Assembly (NCBI GenBank): GCA_016212215.1
Contig: JACRGV010000139.1
Location: 1 to 45,375 of the forward strand
Direction: 5' to 3'
Source of the DNA: Nitrospirota bacterium
GTDB taxonomy: Bacteria; Nitrospirota; 9FT-COMBO-42-15; HDB-SIOI813
DNA: 45,375 nt
The notes beneath the pieces are model-generated. The model searched no databases, had not been told where the DNA came from, and saw only the letters and a program-made list of their open reading frames with translations. The position numbers were made by a program, and so were the translations under genes. Below, in pieces: positions 41,498-45,375 of this stretch (the stretch's first letter is position 1; each line of letters starts with the position of its first letter).

Positions 41498-42844
41498 TTA
41501 TCTCTTCAGATTAATAAGGTCATTCAGCATCTCATCAGTGGTAGTGATTACCTTTGAGTTAGCCTGGAATCCACGCTGAATTGTTATTAGTTTTATGAAT
41601 TCTTCTGCGAGGTCTACATTGGAGAGTTCAAGCGAGCTGGATAGAAGCCTTCCCCTGCCTCCTTTATCCGGGGCGCCATTTATCACCTGTCCGGAATCAT
41701 AAGACTCTGCAAAAAGATTTTTACCCATTTTGATAAGTCCCTGGGGATTATTAAACATTCCAAGTGCCACCTGTCCTACAACCCTGGTCTGGCCATTCGT
41801 ATAAAGTCCGCTGATAGTACCGTTCTGATTTACGTTCAGGCTCTTTAAAGACCCTGATGAGTACCCATCCTGTGTCTGGAAAAGGGTAACGGATGCTGTC
41901 CCGAATTGGGTTGTACCGTCGAGTCCGGATCCGCCATTTGCAGTCCCTGTTCCAAAATCAAAAGTTATCGGCTGACCCTGTGTAACACCGCCATTAAAAT
42001 TGAAACTGGAGATAGGGTCAGGAAAATCTACCCCTGTAGGATTAGTTACACCTGGAGGGTCATTAAGCGTTATGTCCATATCAGCAATATTTTCTGCAAC
42101 TAAAGCCCCTGTCGGATCAAACTGCAGATACCCCCTTGCCATAACAGAAGTCCCGCCGACACCATCAGCAACACCATTCCATTGCCAGTAATTTCCTGTC
42201 TCACCGGCTGTATCTTCATATATCTTTGTAAAATATACAGATACGACATGTTCATTACCGAGTGAGTCATAAACACTTAATGCTGTTGAAAAATGACTTG
42301 TATCGGTTATGTTGTTTATGTCAAAACCATCTGCAACAGGAGATACCGTGGAATCCATGTTTGCAGTAATCTGGATAGCTGAAGTAATGTTTGGTGATGT
42401 TGTATTGGACGAAATGTTTATATTATCAATAGTACCTGAAACATTACCGGCTGAATCTGTCTGATACCCCTGAAGGTGAAGCCCTTCATTATTAACTACT
42501 AACCCTTCCTTGTCTATGCTGAACTGTCCGGCCCTTGAATAGAACTGCGAGCCTGAAGAATCCCTGACAAGGAAAAAACCATCACCATCAATACCGAGGT
42601 CCAGTCCATTGGATGTAACCTCAAGTGAACCCTGAGTAAATGTTGAAGACACGTCACTCAGATATGTCCCCCTTCCTATCTGTATATCCCCTGCTGCACC
42701 ATTTAAAACATCTGCAAAGGATGCCCTGCTCGCCTTAAATCCGACAGTATTTACATTAGCAATATTATTACCTATTACAGACAACGCAGCACCATTTGCA
42801 TTCAAACCGCTGATACCTGAATATAAAGATGTTAAAACCGCCAT
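41498..42844 (-). CDS. flgE: Flagellar hook protein FlgE
   Basis: 448 residues. N-terminal rod/hook motif MAVLTSLYSGISGLNANGAALSVIGNNIANVNTVGFKASRASFADVL (in pieces), middle variable hook domains, and C-terminal DLAEEFIKLITIQRGFQANSKVITTTDEMLNDLINLKR (in pieces), both ends being the conserved coiled-coil parts. Transcribed after flgD. FlgE polymerises into the hook with FlgD as cap and FliK as length control. Confidence 0.96.
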   Translation of the reverse strand: MAVLTSLYSGISGLNANGAALSVIGNNIANVNTVGFKASRASFADVLNGAAGDIQIGRGTYLSDVSSTFTQGSLEVTSNGLDLGIDGDGFFLVRDSSGSQFYSRAGQFSIDKEGLVVNNEGLHLQGYQTDSAGNVSGTIDNINISSNTTSPNITSAIQITANMDSTVSPVADGFDINNITDTSHFSTALSVYDSLGNEHVVSVYFTKIYEDTAGETGNYWQWNGVADGVGGTSVMARGYLQFDPTGALVAENIADMDITLNDPPGVTNPTGVDFPDPISSFNFNGGVTQGQPITFDFGTGTANGGSGLDGTTQFGTASVTLFQTQDGYSSGSLKSLNVNQNGTISGLYTNGQTRVVGQVALGMFNNPQGLIKMGKNLFAESYDSGQVINGAPDKGGRGRLLSSSLELSNVDLAEEFIKLITIQRGFQANSKVITTTDEMLNDLINLKR

Positions 42845-42849
42845 AATAT

Positions 42850-42966
42850 CACCTCTTGTTGTTTAGAATTCTTGCTTCTGTTTTTTCTTGCTTCTTGCTT
42901 CTTGCTTCTGCCTTCTTCTTGTTTCTGTCTTATTCTTGCTTCTTACTTCTAACTTCTGCCTACTCT
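42850..42966. repeat. Heptamer array between flgE and flgD
   Basis: About fourteen imperfect seven-base units of the ttcttgc/ttctgac type (42866-42965) fill nearly the whole gap. No palindromic core is present here. Confidence 0.85.
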
Positions 42967-43635
42967 TTACTTTTTCACCTCCTTCACCTCATTAACATCT
43001 GTCACCATGATTCGTGTTTCCCCGACCTGAAGATAAGGCACATTATTCTCAAACGAAACACCCGTAACAATACCTGAAATATTTGTCGGGACCTCAGATT
43101 CCTTTCCATTGATGTCAACAGCAGAGATAGAAAATCCGTACTCACCGGATGAAACCATATTGCCGGAATTATTCCTGCCGTCCCAGTCAATGTTATGCCC
43201 CCCTGCATCCTGCGGCCCTGCCTTAATAGTCCTGACAATATTCCCGTCTTTATCAGTGATGTTAACTTTAATGTTTGAAACATCATCAGAGAGGTTGTAA
43301 CCTATTACTACAGAGGACTTATCCTTTCCAATATAAACCTTGTTTCCAGAGGCTTTTACTTCCTTTCCAATAAAGTCCACAGCCTGAACACTGTTTGCCC
43401 CTCCTTTTTCCGATAGTTTCTTCATCCCGTCGTTTATGGAAAAAAGCTGATCAAGGCTCGAGAACTGAGCCAATTGTGCAGTAAATTCTGTATGCTCCAT
43501 AGGTTTCAAAGGGTCCTGAAACTGCATCTGTGTTACAAGCAGTTTCATAAAGTCATCCTTACCAAGTGCCTTCTTTGCCTCCCTCTTTGTCGTATCAGTT
43601 GAGTATGTATCAAATTTGTTTACTGATGTAATCAT
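42967..43635 (-). CDS. flgD: Flagellar hook cap protein FlgD
   Basis: 222 residues. Conserved N-terminal segment LGKDDFMKLLVTQMQFQDPLKPMEHTEFTAQLAQFSSLDQL (in pieces) and a C-terminal FlgD Ig-like/Tudor domain (ISDKDG-like NITDKDGNIVRTIKAGPQDAGGHNIDWDGRNNSG). I start at the ATG at 43635 because AAGGAGGGG lies six bases ahead; an ATG at 43656 overlaps the fliK stop (ATGA) and is an alternative. It lies between fliK and flgE. Confidence 0.95.
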   Translation of the reverse strand: MITSVNKFDTYSTDTTKREAKKALGKDDFMKLLVTQMQFQDPLKPMEHTEFTAQLAQFSSLDQLFSINDGMKKLSEKGGANSVQAVDFIGKEVKASGNKVYIGKDKSSVVIGYNLSDDVSNIKVNITDKDGNIVRTIKAGPQDAGGHNIDWDGRNNSGNMVSSGEYGFSISAVDINGKESEVPTNISGIVTGVSFENNVPYLQVGETRIMVTDVNEVKEVKK

Positions 43636-43652
43636 CTTGTCCCCTCCTTGTT

Positions 43653-44951
43653 TCATGCAAATATGCTAATGCCTCCCTTTACCCCGATTCCAAATAAAGC
43701 AGGCATCATTAACGGATGTTCCGTGCTGCCGGTATTTTTACCCGCAATAATGTTTTCCCATTTATTTGAACCTTTTTCATTCCTTTCATACAGTGATTTA
43801 AAATTATCCATGAAATCATCTTTTTGTATCTCTACACTAAACTGCTCTACATTAAGGCCCTGATTTTTTAAATCATCCCTGAGACTATTAAAGCCGGATT
43901 CAACCATCTTTTTTATCTCCTCATTCTCAACGACAATAAGGGCCTTTACATTCTTATCAGCTACAGATATATCAAGGCGGAGATCCCCAAGTTCAGCCGG
44001 TCTGAGACTGATCTTTGCAGTATGTGTCCCGACATGAGATGCATGGATAATCTGCTGTGACATATACTGGACCAGATTTCCCTGATCCGCATATCTGTAA
44101 ACTGATTGCGAACTTATATTATTACCATCTGTATTAACAGGCGTCCCTTTAACAGCAGTAACAAGCATACCGTTGTCATTGAGCAATTTATTATTGTCTA
44201 AGTTTTCGATTTGTGGATTAACAATACTATCTGGAAGAATATCCACAGGTAATTTAAAATCAGTAGTGGTATCAACTCCCCCCTCGCCACTCTTTTCTAA
44301 CAGTGTAAATAGAAGGGGATTTTCGTTGTTCTTTGTAATTTCATGGCTCATTAAAGGTTCACACGAAGATACTCGCAGCTCACCCCCACCCTGACTCTCC
44401 CCCCTCAAGGGGGAGGGAATTTCGAGGATTCGCCTCCCTTTGAAGAGGATAGGCGGGACATTCTTGTCCCCTTGATTTTCATGCCCCTTTGTGAGCGCCC
44501 CGTTCATGTCCGGTTCACCCGAAAAAGACCCCATCCCCACCCTGCCCCTCCCCTTTAAAGGGAGAGAAATTTCCTCTCCCTCAGGGAGAGGATTAAAGCT
44601 TGCCCCCGAAGTAGTAACGGGGGGGTGAGGGTTGGGGTTTTCATTATCCTTTGTTAGCGGCATACTCATAGACGTTTCACTTGAACCCTTGGCCACTTGA
44701 ACCCTTGAACCCTTCATTTTATTTTCATCATCACTGCCTTCTTTTTTATCTGCGGCCTTAGCAGGCTTTTCATTCTCTGTGTTTTTTTCTGCAAGACCGG
44801 TGTCTTTTATTTGTTGATTGGCAATATTCAATGAAAGAGAAAGGAGTGTTGAGAACATATCTTCACCTTTGCCGGACTGCCTTTCAGTTTTTTTGACCGG
44901 CCCTGTCTTTTTTATATGTTCCGGTTTTACAGTAACCTGCTGAATTGCCAA
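43653..44951 (-). CDS. fliK: Flagellar hook-length control protein FliK with repeat-derived middle
   Basis: 432 residues. The C-terminal FliK/Flg_hook domain is clear (about 320-410: ISLRPAELGDLRLDISVADKNVKALIVVENEEIKKMV in pieces, GLNVEQFSVEIQ). The N-terminal about 90 residues are charged and flexible. Residues about 96-215 are encoded by several stacked palindromic repeats: LTKDNENPNPH, PLPEGEEISLPLKGRGRVGMG, LTKGHENQGDK, PSPLRGESQGGGELR, ITKNNENPLLF. The start appears to be TTG at 44951 with AAAGGA about ten bases ahead. FliK measures hook length and acts on FlhB, so the insert lengthens the ruler region. Confidence 0.9.
   Translation of the reverse strand: MAIQQVTVKPEHIKKTGPVKKTERQSGKGEDMFSTLLSLSLNIANQQIKDTGLAEKNTENEKPAKAADKKEGSDDENKMKGSRVQVAKGSSETSMSMPLTKDNENPNPHPPVTTSGASFNPLPEGEEISLPLKGRGRVGMGSFSGEPDMNGALTKGHENQGDKNVPPILFKGRRILEIPSPLRGESQGGGELRVSSCEPLMSHEITKNNENPLLFTLLEKSGEGGVDTTTDFKLPVDILPDSIVNPQIENLDNNKLLNDNGMLVTAVKGTPVNTDGNNISSQSVYRYADQGNLVQYMSQQIIHASHVGTHTAKISLRPAELGDLRLDISVADKNVKALIVVENEEIKKMVESGFNSLRDDLKNQGLNVEQFSVEIQKDDFMDNFKSLYERNEKGSNKWENIIAGKNTGSTEHPLMMPALFGIGVKGGISIFA
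44307..44666. repeat. Stacked palindromic repeats inside fliK
   Basis: Three head-type pieces (near 44320-44350, 44470-44520 and 44637-44660) alternate with a CCCTCCCCC/GGGGGAGGG hairpin (44396-44417), part of core a (44440-44470) and core b (44528-44636). All stay open in the fliK frame. This is the longest in-gene repeat stretch in the window. Confidence 0.92.
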
Positions 44952-45375
44952 CTTAGATAGTTCCTTTCATCTGAAATTACCTCCGGCGGGGTAAGAAAAC
45001 CCCGCCTATCCATATCTATGAGGATAGGCGGGACATTCCTGTCCCGCTGATTTTCATGGCCCTTTGTGAACCCTCGGTTCATGGGAGTTCATCCGAAAAT
45101 AACCCCAAGTAAGCAGTAAGCGGTAAGCAGTTAGCAGATAAAGACTGCCTTTCCTGTTTACTGCTCACTGTTTACTATTTTCATTTCCCTTTGTGAGCGC
45201 CCCGCTCATGACGGTTCATCCGAAAATGACCCCCCATGCCCCCCCTTGAACAAAGGGGGGGATTGCCGTTGGCCATTGAGCACCAAAGGAACTTTCCCCC
45301 CCTTAACAAGGGGGGGCTTGGGGGGGTGGTTTTCATCCTCCTTTGTGAAACCTCCGTTTCATGACGGTTCATCCG
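44952..45375. repeat. Composite repeat block upstream of fliK, to window end
   Basis: 44985-45050 is core a; 45051-45098 a head module with a perfect GAACC-CTC-GGTTC stem (45068-45080); 45108-45178 heptamers (agtaagc, then ttactgc on the other side of aagactgcctttcctg); 45180-45228 a head with GAGCG-CCC-CGCTC (45195-45207); 45229-45331 core c; 45335-45375 a third head with GAAAC/GTTTC (45347-45360). No gene is supported here; open frames in this stretch are Pro/Gly repeat translations. It may contain the fliK promoter but I could not recognise one. Confidence 0.9.

Noticed and set aside
45181-45372. Frame at the window end with PPSPPLLRGG peptide
   Set aside because: Pure translation of the head and poly-C repeat; no ribosome site or conserved domain.
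1-45375. CRISPR array, because many repeats recur at intervals
   Set aside because: Repeats are long palindromes in both orientations with genes between them and no uniform spacers; no cas gene is present.
1-45375. Composite transposon bounded by the terminal inverted elements
   Set aside because: No transposase or integrase is encoded, the same element occurs internally, and contig ends stopping at repeats explain the pattern more simply.

Overview
This 45.4 kb window is an almost pure motility locus: two chemosensory gene sets, a c-di-GMP/two-component signalling block, sigma-28, and most of the flagellar export, switch and hook-assembly genes. The organism is Gram-negative-type (FliL-FliM-FliN switch genes, periplasmic-domain MCPs, FlhF/FlhG pair, a sigma-54-type promoter). 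The mix of CheC/CheD with CheZ, multi-Hpt CheA proteins, HEAT and HD-GYP genes and the many GC-rich intergenic palindromes resemble Nitrospirota or deltaproteobacterial (Desulfobacterota-like) genomes. That placement is an inference from gene style, not a phylogeny. Both ends of the window lie inside the same repeat element in opposite orientation, as expected if this is a whole contig that stopped at repeats.

Layout. (1) 291-11682, plus strand: STAS protein, CheY-like regulator, large CheA, MCP, CheW, CheR, CheB, then a second CheA, CheC, CheD and another CheY-like regulator. (2) 11805-15259, minus strand: small charged unknown protein, HAMP-type MCP, HDOD protein, CheW. (3) 15300-22886, minus: CheB, CheA, a CheW-CheZ fusion, CheY, a second receiver, CheR and a HEAT-repeat protein. 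(4) 22936-29867, minus: two receiver-HD-GYP proteins, a PAS histidine kinase, a receiver, a second histidine kinase, and FliA. (5) 30092-44951, minus: flhG, flhF, flhA, flhB, fliR, fliQ, fliP, fliO, fliN, fliM, fliL, flgE, flgD, fliK (listed by rising coordinate; transcription runs from fliK towards flhG). The plus and minus runs converge at 11683-11804 on a strong palindromic element.

How it works together: MCPs signal through CheW to CheA; CheA phosphorylates CheY and CheB; CheR/CheB/CheD adapt the receptors; CheC and the CheZ half of the fusion remove phosphate from CheY; CheY-P binds FliM/FliN. FlhA/B and FliO/P/Q/R form the export gate, FlgD/FlgE/FliK build the hook, FlhF/FlhG set flagellar place and number, and FliA drives late genes.

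The most unusual layer is the repeats. Nearly every longer intergenic gap contains modular palindromic elements: a conserved head hairpin with compensatory stem changes joined to one of several GC-rich double-hairpin cores, often followed by imperfect heptanucleotide tandem arrays. The same modules are also inserted in frame inside five proteins (CheA, MCP, FlhF, FliO, FliK), and a heptanucleotide array is inside a third CheA. Several genes use a start codon placed at the end of a repeat. Other notable points are the CheW-HAMP-like-CheZ fusion, a MshEN-like tandem motif in the first CheA, an AMIN-domain FliO, and one HD-GYP protein that has lost its metal-binding His. No tRNA, rRNA, CRISPR array or transposase gene was seen.
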